A DNA stretch of 37,949 nt, taken from a virus. Position 1 is the first letter of the stretch. Every line of letters begins with the position of its first letter. Positions 30,942-37,949 of the stretch are shown piece by piece. Below the pieces are notes generated by a model. The model ran no database searches. It was not told the origin of the DNA and saw only the letters and a list, made by a program, of their open reading frames with translations. The stretch is from the IMG/VR virus record IMGVR_UViG_3300027736_000106, positions 1 to 37,949 of that record, one strand, 5' to 3'. The translations under genes were made by a program, and so were the position numbers.

Positions 30942-31850
30942 TTAGGGTTTATTAACGCTATAAATTAAACGGTCGGCATGGCATCGCAGTGGATAGCAAT
31001 GGCAGATCAAAACTTTGCCTTTCAGGAATAGAAATCCATTGGTGATTGATGGCTTATACGGCAGGTAATGATTAGCATAAGCATCACAAACAGCATCACG
31101 GTCGCCATCTGCACCCAGTACAAATGGATTGCCAAATAGCGTACCACGATCAACACGCACTGCCTTTGCGTTATTCTCAGCCCATGCGATGAGGTTCTTG
31201 TCCCGCTGTTGATTGGCAACTACGGCTTGTCCTGATTCGACCTTTGCCTTGCGTTCTTTTTCGTCATCAAGCCATGGGTCAGTTGGGATAGCACGAACAG
31301 CCTTGGTTGCGTCCTGCATGGTCATCTTGCCAGCCTTAACTTTCTCAAAGACTTCAGGCGCAGCAGTCTTCATCTTAACCGCCTGATTGACGTAGGTGCG
31401 GTTCGTGTTGAAAAGCTCGGCGGCTTTGGCGGATGTCTCATTTGTGTTATCATTCTTAGGCTGTCCCGCAATTTTTTGCGGGATAGGTTCGGATTGTGTA
31501 GCCGCCTGCTTCGCTCGCCTATCACTCTCCACCGTTAGCCTAATCATAACCAGCAGGTCATCGGCATCGGCAGCAATGCACGCCCACTGGCCCTTGTTCA
31601 GGTTGCGGCGTTTGTTGGTGCGCATCACGAAGGCGATGGCCTCGGTATCGGTGCCGGTAAACATGACGGTCGGCGGCTTGATTCCAAGCTCTTGGCAAGC
31701 CTTCGTGCGGTTCCATCCGTCCAGCACCTCTCCTTGATAAAGAGTGATAGGTTGCTTTTGATCGAATCCGTTCGTGCGGATGTCATCGAGCAGGCGGGTA
31801 AAATCCTCGGCCTTAGCTTCGGGGAATATGTTGTATTTGTGTTTGTTCAT
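30942..31850 (-). CDS. ParB-like domain fused to DUF4326 (copy B specific)
   Basis: 302 residues. Residues 1-80 form a ParB-type nucleotide-binding domain: PITLYQGEVLDGWNRTKACQ has the GEVLDGWNR signature in place of the chromosomal GERR box, followed by FVMRTNKRRNL. Residues 135-185 give a helix-turn-helix (SAKAAELFNTNRTYVNQAVKM). Residues 225-302 match DUF4326: VDRGTLFGNPFVLGADGDRDAV and ICHCYPLRCHADRL, with conserved Cys and His that could bind metal. No ParA partner is encoded, so plain partition is unlikely. Possible roles: regulation, or DNA or nucleotide modification against host defence. Confidence 0.75.
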   Translation of the reverse strand: MNKHKYNIFPEAKAEDFTRLLDDIRTNGFDQKQPITLYQGEVLDGWNRTKACQELGIKPPTVMFTGTDTEAIAFVMRTNKRRNLNKGQWACIAADADDLLVMIRLTVESDRRAKQAATQSEPIPQKIAGQPKNDNTNETSAKAAELFNTNRTYVNQAVKMKTAAPEVFEKVKAGKMTMQDATKAVRAIPTDPWLDDEKERKAKVESGQAVVANQQRDKNLIAWAENNAKAVRVDRGTLFGNPFVLGADGDRDAVCDAYANHYLPYKPSITNGFLFLKGKVLICHCYPLRCHADRLIYSVNKP

Positions 31851-32650
31851 ATATTATATGTATCAAAAAGCAATGGCTGCCCATCAGTCATGCGAGAGTT
31901 GGTTGTTGCTTGCTGGCCATAAGGCCAGTTGCCATCGCCAATAATAGAATGTTTAAAAAGATTTACGGAAACAGCCTCTCTTTTTTTAAGTCTATGTAGA
32001 TGGACACAAAGCCAAACATTACGCTTGTCTTTCATATTGCCCATAAGCATCCAAAAATCATAGCTTGGATCATTAACGCGCAGGTTGTTCATCAAATCCC
32101 AAACAGATTCAGGGTTGCGCCTTAAGCATTCATAAATTTCTCTTCCACCAAGATGAGATTTGTGAAATACACCTTGCGCCGATTTCCAAGAAACATATGG
32201 CTTTTGCCAATGTCTACCTTGTGTTACTATCCATCCGCATTCAAAATCATCTTCAGGTATGTTTTTAGGGATTTTCTGAGAGATTGCAAATTCACAGTCT
32301 CCCCAAGAAGGTTTCACAAAAGCAATGCTAGACCTGTTCGTGTTCTGATATTTGATTGGGTCATAGTATCCTGATTTAATGACTACAGAGTCTAATATTT
32401 CTCGCTTTTGATCTGGGTCATAAACTTTGCCAATCAAATTATAACCTACAATCCGATACGTCTCATGGCGAGGATCATTGCCCTTTTCGATTGTAATACT
32501 AACTACACCCCAAACAGGAAATAGAAGGTGTGCAGGTATAGGATAAAGGCGGATAAATCCTAGTTCTCTGGTCAAAACAATAGCACACATAGTTTTGCCA
32601 TGTTTCCCGGTATCGTTTGGCGCACCCACGCCCATAATAATGGCTTCCAT
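31847..32650 (-). CDS. Hypothetical protein of unknown family, 267 aa (copy B specific)
   Basis: Starts MEAIIMGVGAPNDTGKHGKTM at 32650, the first base where the two phage copies diverge; the extension to 32698 would run through the conserved stem-loop. Contains GYYDPIKYQNTNRSS, DFECGWIVTQGRHWQKPYVSW and DFWMLMGNMKDKRNVW, many aromatic residues, and ends DTYNI. I recognise no family. It overlaps the ParB gene by 4 bp, so the two are surely co-expressed. Confidence 0.7.
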   Translation of the reverse strand: MEAIIMGVGAPNDTGKHGKTMCAIVLTRELGFIRLYPIPAHLLFPVWGVVSITIEKGNDPRHETYRIVGYNLIGKVYDPDQKREILDSVVIKSGYYDPIKYQNTNRSSIAFVKPSWGDCEFAISQKIPKNIPEDDFECGWIVTQGRHWQKPYVSWKSAQGVFHKSHLGGREIYECLRRNPESVWDLMNNLRVNDPSYDFWMLMGNMKDKRNVWLCVHLHRLKKREAVSVNLFKHSIIGDGNWPYGQQATTNSRMTDGQPLLFDTYNI

Positions 32651-32666
32651 TTTCACACCCAGAAAG

Positions 32667-32690
32667 CCCCACCGAGTTATCCCGGTGAGG
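32667..32690 (-). terminator. Stem-loop before the accessory cassette (copy B)
   Basis: Same hairpin as 2493-2516 of copy A. Here it lies upstream of the ParB cassette, 17 bases before the unknown gene's start, so it may attenuate cassette expression. Confidence 0.45.
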
Positions 32691-32736
32691 CGATGCATTG
32701 TGCCTTGTCCTGTTTTCTGGTCCCGATCAGAAATCT

Positions 32737-33114
32737 TTAGAATGGGATATCGTCGTCCTCATTCTTTTCGTATACCTTTGCTGGTGGCTTAGCTCCGCTT
32801 TGCATTGCGGATCGTTGCGGTGCCGGTGATGGTGCCGCGCCTGGTTTCTTGCGGTCAAATTTCCACGCTTGCAAACTGACGTAATATTTCCCGTTGTACT
32901 CGTTGCCTCGGAGGTTGAATGAACAACTGATGCTATCTCCGAGCAGGTAGGATTCTAGATATAAAACGTCATCTTTGATCGCCTCGATTTTAATGTTCTG
33001 TGGATACTTGCCGTCCTCGATCTGGATGACAAATTCCCGCTTTTTAAAGCCGCTTTCAAACACCTGCACATCGGCGATGTGATGCAGGATTCCTTGTATT
33101 TCGTATTGGTTCAT
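32737..33114 (-). CDS. DUF3127-like OB-fold protein (copy B)
   Basis: As 2563-2940, with a few substitutions in the C-terminal half (FYVS to YYVS, a PAP to PSP change). The acidic DDDIPF tail is kept. The last difference from copy A lies at 32974; from 32975 on the copies are identical by eye. Confidence 0.82.
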   Translation of the reverse strand: MNQYEIQGILHHIADVQVFESGFKKREFVIQIEDGKYPQNIKIEAIKDDVLYLESYLLGDSISCSFNLRGNEYNGKYYVSLQAWKFDRKKPGAAPSPAPQRSAMQSGAKPPAKVYEKNEDDDIPF

Positions 33115-33602
33115 AGATGGTTAAGTCGGCCGTATTCGGCGATGAGTGCTGCGTCGATGAGTCCACCGTGTGGCACCGTGGATCTCTTTGTTGCCAAGAA
33201 CGTCTCGGTCGGCCATAGCTGCCGCACCTTTACTGCGGCCGCTGGCTTGGTGTCGCCCTTAGCACACCCAGCGATCATGACCTTCTGCCACTTCTGTGGG
33301 CTGATGCGGTGATGGCGAATGCCTAGGCACTCCAGCACCGCTCGGATGCAACCGTAGCTGTCCCACATCGAGCAGAGCGCCATCACACCTGGTGAGTGTT
33401 TGCCAGGCGTTTCAAGAATCGCTGTCATGGTGTGCGGCGGTCCCACTAGGTATAGCCACTCCTTGAGTGCCACCGGATCGACCTCGTTGCCCTTGACTTG
33501 GCTACGGGTCGGCATCAGCACCATGTCGATCGGCGGCCCCGGGTGACTACTAATCGCCACGAGCGCCCCGCTGAGTCCGTTGTCGATGCCGATGTAGATC
33601 AT
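33111..33602 (-). CDS. RuvC-like resolvase (copy B)
   Basis: Identical to 2937-3428. Part of the exact 4.97-kb repeat. Confidence 0.82.
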   Translation of the reverse strand: MIYIGIDNGLSGALVAISSHPGPPIDMVLMPTRSQVKGNEVDPVALKEWLYLVGPPHTMTAILETPGKHSPGVMALCSMWDSYGCIRAVLECLGIRHHRISPQKWQKVMIAGCAKGDTKPAAAVKVRQLWPTETFLATKRSTVPHGGLIDAALIAEYGRLNHL

Positions 33603-33817
33603 GCTTCTATCAACCATGATTTGATTCCCAGTAATTTAGAGGCCGTTAGGAGAGCGGCATGCTCGTCGCAGCCGCTGCATATTCTATCCATGCCGTGGTA
33701 TACTTTGTATGGCATCATGTCCTCTGGTTTTGTAATCACATTGATATAGTGTCGCTTCATCCATTTGGATTTTCTCACCTCCACATCTTCTACTTCAAAA
33801 AATCTCTGCTGGCTCAT
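33599..33817 (-). CDS. Hypothetical protein, 72 aa (copy B)
   Basis: Identical to 3425-3643, including the duplicated 5' end MSQQRFFEVEDV. Confidence 0.65.
   Translation of the reverse strand: MSQQRFFEVEDVEVRKSKWMKRHYINVITKPEDMMPYKVYHGMDRICSGCDEHAALLTASKLLGIKSWLIEA
33781..33817. repeat. 37-bp direct repeat, downstream copy (copy B)
   Basis: Same as 3607-3643; partner at 34685-34721. Confidence 0.9.
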
Positions 33818-34721
33818 TTGATTTGTTCTTTTCGTTCTGCTGAAAATAATCGCGCCCGAGTAGATCCATTCCGCCTGCGTCAAGCTCCAGCTTGCTGACG
33901 GCAGTCCACCCGCGATAAGAACAAGAACGCCCATCCTTTTTCAGAAGATCGGTGATTCCTCCCGCAATCCTTTTCCAGAACGGAGCGCGAGATTCAGGAC
34001 GATCATCCACGAATCGGTGTTTGTTTTGCCGCGCCCATTCCGCAAGATTACTGAACTTGTGAGGGTTGCCGTATGGGTCACGGATGATCCAGACCTTAGC
34101 GGCGAGGTGATCGAGCATTCCGGTTGCGTTACCGGCCTTGCGGCGGATTTCGTCCAACTGGCCAGACTCTTTCCATTCCGCATTCTGCTTTTTGAGATTT
34201 GCCGACATTTTAGGCTTCAGCGTTTCCATGTCTCGCATCGCTCTGATTGAGTCCATCTGTTCCCGCGTCCCCCCGACTTTCGTCCCGTGATATTTCCCTT
34301 CCTTCCATGCTTTCCGCACGCCTTCGCCTGTGGCGCGGCAAGCATCTTGCGATCTCTTTCTGCCGCGCAATGACTTGATCCGATTTTCGATGAACTCAGG
34401 AGTCTGATTGACCGCGTGCTGCATCTTGCCTTCGCCATAGGCTCTTTTGACGCCTTCGGCTTGTTTTGCCTTCCATTCGTCGCCGTGTTTCTTTCCACGA
34501 TGCGCAGCGCCTGGGTCATAGCATCCTTTCGCGTATAGCCGATCCAGTTCCGCTAGATTCCCGCATCCACATTTGCACGGCGTTTCTTCACGCCTAACCC
34601 TTTCGCCTAGCGTCCCTTTGCCTGTTTCCCAAGCGCGTTTCATAGATGCAGACCTTTTGCGGTTCGCATCTGCCTTTTTCGCCGCCACATCTTCTACTTC
34701 AAAAAATCTCTGCTGGCTCAT
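33795..34721 (-). CDS. Homing-endonuclease-like protein (copy B)
   Basis: Identical to 3621-4547. The 37-bp repeats again flank the insert. Confidence 0.7.
   Translation of the reverse strand: MSQQRFFEVEDVAAKKADANRKRSASMKRAWETGKGTLGERVRREETPCKCGCGNLAELDRLYAKGCYDPGAAHRGKKHGDEWKAKQAEGVKRAYGEGKMQHAVNQTPEFIENRIKSLRGRKRSQDACRATGEGVRKAWKEGKYHGTKVGGTREQMDSIRAMRDMETLKPKMSANLKKQNAEWKESGQLDEIRRKAGNATGMLDHLAAKVWIIRDPYGNPHKFSNLAEWARQNKHRFVDDRPESRAPFWKRIAGGITDLLKKDGRSCSYRGWTAVSKLELDAGGMDLLGRDYFQQNEKNKSNEPAEIF
34685..34721. repeat. 37-bp direct repeat, upstream copy (copy B)
   Basis: Same as 4511-4547. Confidence 0.9.
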
Positions 34722-35101
34722 ACTTGTGGTAGTGCTGGCATCTCAGCCCAGTAGGTTATGTAGTAGTCGATCTTTTCGCATGTATGTACTTCCTGCCAGC
34801 CGTCATGCTTGGTGTAGGTCGCCACATACATTATCTCACCGTCAGTCGCCAGCACAACTCGCATTGTGTCTGGATACGGGCCTGCCTGCCAATCTATTGT
34901 CCATGCAGATGGTTCTTTTGCCAGCCTGTCACGCACATCTTGCGTTTTTTTAAGCCGAGCAAGAAGGTCTAATGATGTCGTCCTTAATGATTTAACGGTC
35001 TTTCGCGCCTCGTCGCGCTCGTGTTCTAATTGTTGTGCGAACTCGGTAGGGACAACATGATTGCCTCGCGCTAGGTTGTCTGTTTCTGGTGTGTCAGTCA
35101 C
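34718..35101 (-). CDS. Phage hypothetical protein, 127 aa (copy B)
   Basis: Identical to 4544-4927. Confidence 0.7.
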   Translation of the reverse strand: MTDTPETDNLARGNHVVPTEFAQQLEHERDEARKTVKSLRTTSLDLLARLKKTQDVRDRLAKEPSAWTIDWQAGPYPDTMRVVLATDGEIMYVATYTKHDGWQEVHTCEKIDYYITYWAEMPALPQV

Positions 35102-35376
35102 TTCAGCACCTCCTGCACCTCGATGCGTTCCCAGTTTGAATCACTATAGCAATTGTGCGAGATTTGGTGGGTATATACATTTTGATATATTACCCATGTT
35201 CTAGGTTCCGGCTTGATCCGGTAGTGTTCTGGCAAGTCGTAAAAACCGATTTCTTCAGTTTCTCCAAAGTCTTCCCAGTAAGAATTACCAAATTCGCCGG
35301 ATTTGAATTGTAAGTTTTTACCATCCACCAATGCTTGCAAGAGTGGCAGAAATTCGTGTGCGTTGTGTTTCGTCAT
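35098..35376 (-). CDS. Phage hypothetical protein, 92 aa (copy B)
   Basis: Identical to 4924-5202. Confidence 0.7.
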   Translation of the reverse strand: MTKHNAHEFLPLLQALVDGKNLQFKSGEFGNSYWEDFGETEEIGFYDLPEHYRIKPEPRTWVIYQNVYTHQISHNCYSDSNWERIEVQEVLK

Positions 35377-36002
35377 GATGCCGCGAGTGCTTGAAGTTTT
35401 TCGGACGTTGCTTTAAGATATACATCGAATGCCTTGAGTCCTTCTAGCATCTGGGCGGTGTACTCGTCGCGCTGTACATAGACATGGAAGCTAGGCAAGC
35501 CACGGTGGTAGGCATAGAAGTGCCATCCTATCGCGCCGGTCACCGCGAGTGACCCGTGTACCTGGTCCCGATACTCGTCTGGCAGTCCGCCGATCTGGTG
35601 GTAGGTCAGCAGCTTGCTTGCCCTCGGACATTTGATCTCGAGTCCTTCGCCTGTCTCTAGGATCAAACCGTCTGGCGAACATCCGAACAGGCCGTGTTTG
35701 CTCTTGGCAAAACCGATCGAGTCCACGAGTAGCCCGGTCAATTTGGAAAACTCTTGGATGGCCTCCGGCTCCTGCTCGATACCGCGCTGAATGTCCGGCG
35801 TGACAAACACCTTGGGGTCTGGATAACCAGCAATTTCCGCCAGCACCTGGCTCGTCGCCGTGATGCGCGCCTTGTGGCTCGTCTTATCGCTCTTGGTCAA
35901 CCAGGCACCCATGCCGCTTGCCGTGAGGTGGCCGCGTCGTGCTTCAAACCATTCGTCGCTGCGTTGGTCGCAGTCGATCAATTCGCATTCTGGGTAGTTC
36001 AT
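35373..36002 (-). CDS. YqaJ/lambda-Exo-type exonuclease (copy B)
   Basis: Identical to 5199-5828; active-site Asp111, Glu122 and Lys124 present. Confidence 0.93.
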   Translation of the reverse strand: MNYPECELIDCDQRSDEWFEARRGHLTASGMGAWLTKSDKTSHKARITATSQVLAEIAGYPDPKVFVTPDIQRGIEQEPEAIQEFSKLTGLLVDSIGFAKSKHGLFGCSPDGLILETGEGLEIKCPRASKLLTYHQIGGLPDEYRDQVHGSLAVTGAIGWHFYAYHRGLPSFHVYVQRDEYTAQMLEGLKAFDVYLKATSEKLQALAAS

Positions 36003-36616
36003 GCTGTTGCTCCGTTTAGGATTTCCTGTGAGTTTTTAGGCAGAGCGAACGACACCACTGCGGCCGGTGCGCTCGGTGTTACATCGCGCATGCCAGAAAT
36101 GGTCCGCGCCTCGTCGTCGTCGTGAATCCCCGAGAATCCAAACGCCACCCGAGCGCACTGGATGAGCGCCTTGTGCCGCAGCATCCGCGTCTCCATCTTC
36201 CATGGGTCGGTGGCGCGTTTGCACTCGGCGAGGTACTCAGTGACCGAGGTAGGATGAGCGCGGTCTTTGCGGTGGATCGTGCAGGTCACGCTGACCAGCT
36301 TGCCCTCGTCGAATGACTCGACGAACTGGATGCCGTCCATGTGCGGATGGTCGTTGCACATCCGGATCCAGCCGTCGACTGATACCACCGGCACGATGCC
36401 GCCGCCTTTGTTTGGAAAAGCGTAGAGTTCCTTGAGCAGCGGGTTGAGGCCGTACTCATTTGCCACCACCACCAGGCTAAGCAACTCCTCGTTGGTCGCG
36501 CCTTTAAAGACGGTGTTTTTAAGAGTGGCCAGCAACTTGTCTGGATCGACCGAGTACTTCTCGGCCATGAGCGCCAGGGCAGACGTTTTTTGTGTTTTTT
36601 CAATTTCGTTTTTCAT
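35999..36616 (-). CDS. bet: Bet/RecT annealing protein (copy B)
   Basis: Identical to 5825-6442. Confidence 0.93.
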   Translation of the reverse strand: MKNEIEKTQKTSALALMAEKYSVDPDKLLATLKNTVFKGATNEELLSLVVVANEYGLNPLLKELYAFPNKGGGIVPVVSVDGWIRMCNDHPHMDGIQFVESFDEGKLVSVTCTIHRKDRAHPTSVTEYLAECKRATDPWKMETRMLRHKALIQCARVAFGFSGIHDDDEARTISGMRDVTPSAPAAVVSFALPKNSQEILNGATA

Positions 36617-36638
36617 AAAAGTAAAAAGGTTATGGTGT

Positions 36639-36773
36639 CTATTTGGTGAGAATGAGAATGGTTATGGTCGCAACCATAATGGTTATGGTCGCCAGCGATA
36701 ACCACCCGAGGTGGTTCAGCCGTTGGCGGCGTTTACGCCTCTTGTAGTAGGTGATCATGCGTTCGTGGTTCAT
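36639..36773 (-). CDS. Small membrane peptide, 44 aa (copy B)
   Basis: Identical to 6465-6599. Confidence 0.5.
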   Translation of the reverse strand: MNHERMITYYKRRKRRQRLNHLGWLSLATITIMVATITILILTK

Positions 36774-37007
36774 TTAGTAGACCAAGAAGGATGGGTCCGC
36801 TTTGGGTGCCGTGGCATGCAGCGCCTCGATGACGTCATCGTAGACGAATCGAATTAAGCGCCGCCGGGTGTACGAGTCGGAGGTCGAGGATGATGGCAAG
36901 TTGGTGTCGATCTTCGACGGGATCCGACCGGCGCGGTGCCATCTCAGCACCACCGCCGTGTTCATGCCGAGTAACTCGGCGAGTTGTGCAGCGGTCAGCA
37001 GTTTCAT
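36774..37007 (-). CDS. Excisionase-like HTH protein (copy B)
   Basis: Identical to 6600-6833. Confidence 0.65.
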   Translation of the reverse strand: MKLLTAAQLAELLGMNTAVVLRWHRAGRIPSKIDTNLPSSSTSDSYTRRRLIRFVYDDVIEALHATAPKADPSFLVY

Positions 37008-37084
37008 GCCTGCTGGTACATGACGGTGACCACAAGCCACACGGTGAGGTTGATTCCAACAAGGATGGCTAGCGTGATTTTCAT
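37004..37084 (-). CDS. Tiny membrane peptide, 26 aa (copy B)
   Basis: Identical to 6830-6910. Confidence 0.45.
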   Translation of the reverse strand: MKITLAILVGINLTVWLVVTVMYQQA

Positions 37085-37260
37085 GACGACAGTTGACCCG
37101 TTAAGATTTCCAATCCTCTCAAGATAGAGAGGCGGATTACGTCGCTTTTTTTGAGACCGGTCGCGATGACTGATGCCTCAATTTCAGCGTTTAATTGAGC
37201 GGAAATACGCACCGTAATCGGCACGTCGGTGTTGATAATTGCTTGTTCTTCATTAGCCAT
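37081..37260 (-). CDS. Ribbon-helix-helix regulator, leftward (copy B)
   Basis: Identical to 6907-7086. Confidence 0.75.
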   Translation of the reverse strand: MANEEQAIINTDVPITVRISAQLNAEIEASVIATGLKKSDVIRLSILRGLEILTGQLSS

Positions 37261-37368
37261 GCAAAAAACGTAAGACAAACGTAATACAAACGTCAACGAT
37301 TATTTTACAAAGACCAACAAATAATTATTGTTTGCTTACAAACGCATTATGTCTTAACGTGTTAACCC
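37261..37368. promoter_or_regulatory. Divergent control region (copy B)
   Basis: Identical to 7087-7194; the 11-bp units start at 37268, 37279 and 37290. Confidence 0.6.
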
Positions 37369-37611
37369 ATGAAAAAAAATATGCTTAATTTTCGTGTCGA
37401 TACTGAGATACTCGACTTACTAACGGAAGTAATGGTTATTTATAAAAAACCAAAATCAACGATGTGTAGGGATGCGTTAGCGTTAGGTTTGCAAACACTT
37501 ATGGAGGTAAACACAAGCCATCTTGCCCTTGTACAACAAAAATATCTTGAATTACAAAACGGAAAAAATGGTAGTGCAGAAAAAACAAATTCTGACAAAG
37601 ACCAAGAATGA
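37369..37611 (+). CDS. Ribbon-helix-helix-type regulator, rightward (copy B)
   Basis: Identical to 7195-7437. Confidence 0.55.
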   Translation: MKKNMLNFRVDTEILDLLTEVMVIYKKPKSTMCRDALALGLQTLMEVNTSHLALVQQKYLELQNGKNGSAEKTNSDKDQE

Positions 37612-37796
37612 AAACAAACAAAGCACGCTCGTCTAACAAAACAGTTCTTGGCGTTTCAATGCCGATAGAGCTGAAAAATAAAATATTCAAACACGCACAG
37701 GCCGATCATCGGAACATGGCGCAATGGTGCGTTGTGCAGCTTGAAAAAGCAGTTCGCGAGATTGAAGAGAAAGACAGCAAACCAGACAAAAAATAA
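37608..37796 (+). CDS. Arc/CopG-like protein (copy B)
   Basis: Identical to 7434-7622. Confidence 0.6.
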   Translation: MKTNKARSSNKTVLGVSMPIELKNKIFKHAQADHRNMAQWCVVQLEKAVREIEEKDSKPDKK

Positions 37797-37799
37797 TAT

Positions 37800-37834
37800 T
37801 TTAGTGGCAACTATTTGGCAACTTTGCCACTAAA
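37800..37834. terminator. Inverted repeat beyond the rightward regulators (copy B)
   Basis: Identical to 7626-7660, with the left-arm TGGCAA motifs. Confidence 0.45.
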
Positions 37835-37873
37835 TCATAAACTTCCTAGTGTTCATATAGGGTCGGTTAATTC

Positions 37874-37918
37874 TTCGTAATGAATAGGTCGTCGGTTCAA
37901 TTCCGACCAGCGGCTCCA
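37874..37918 (+). other. Second att core: 3' half of tRNA-Thr(CGT)
   Basis: Identical to 7700-7744, and the 31 bases that follow also match 7745-7775 up to the window end. This may be another attP-type junction, or attR if the shared core extends past the tRNA into host DNA. Confidence 0.8.
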
Positions 37919-37949
37919 AAATTCCTTGTACTTGCTAGGATTTGAAGTT

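Larger units (their letters stand above)
32975..37949. repeat. Large direct repeat, right copy (4.97 kb)
   Basis: Partner of 2801-7775. The window ends exactly where the next bases would be the ACTCAAAAGC repeats before the integrase. Confidence 0.9.

Noticed and set aside
30942-31850. Plasmid-type ParAB partition system
   Set aside because: No ParA gene and no clear centromere-like site; the C-terminal DUF4326 domain is not part of partition proteins, and an integrase and tRNA att site are present.
32651-32698. Upstream start of the 267-residue unknown protein
   Set aside because: Would run through the conserved stem-loop and the region shared with copy A, where this gene does not exist.
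1-37949. CRISPR array, transposase or IS element
   Set aside because: No regularly spaced repeats with unique spacers and no transposase-like protein seen on either strand.

Overview
The window is temperate double-stranded DNA phage sequence, a lambda-like siphovirus, with almost no certain host DNA. It holds one complete phage unit (copy B, about 7.7 to 37.9 kb) preceded by the right-hand end of a second, closely related phage (copy A, 1 to about 7.7 kb). The repeat period is 30,174 bp: by eye 2801-7775 equals 32975-37949, while the sequence further left is a mosaic. The junction at 7700-7744 carries the 3' half of a tRNA-Thr(CGT) gene with phage genes on both sides, so it is an attP-type site. 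A second copy lies at 37874-37918, 31 bases before the window ends. Tandem prophages, a phage concatemer or circle, or an assembler passing twice through a segment shared by two co-occurring phages would all give this picture. The host is not identifiable from the sequence. A lipoprotein in the lysis cassette points to a Gram-negative host; a verrucomicrobial host is only an impression.

Layout of copy B: attP; integrase (+); then leftward (minus-strand) genes for lysis (M15 peptidase, lipoprotein, two holin-like proteins, a secreted FN3 protein), an SGNH-type tail fibre, virion proteins, tape measure, a pair of tail-assembly chaperone proteins made by a probable -1 frameshift, tail tube, head-tail connectors, an isolated DNA-ligase adenylation domain, major capsid protein, ClpP-like protease, portal, gpW-position protein and the large and small terminase subunits. 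Next come two small genes, then the replication block: DnaB-like helicase, initiator or loader with embedded iterons, a ParB-DUF4326 gene paired with an unknown gene, a DUF3127 OB-fold protein, a RuvC-like resolvase, a homing-endonuclease-like gene, YqaJ exonuclease and Bet/RecT annealase. It ends in a control region: excisionase-like HTH, tiny membrane peptides and three ribbon-helix-helix regulators around a shared promoter or operator region.

Copy A shares the recombination and control block exactly. It differs in the initiator N-terminal domain and its iterons, lacks the ParB cassette, and has an HNH endonuclease after the helicase gene where copy B has a different gene pair and only a 5' scrap of the HNH gene. 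Most replication genes overlap by 4 bp or abut and are probably read as one leftward transcript from about 7087-7194 (37261-37368 in copy B). The structural genes probably form a late leftward transcript running from the terminase to the endolysin, with a strong terminator after the capsid block.
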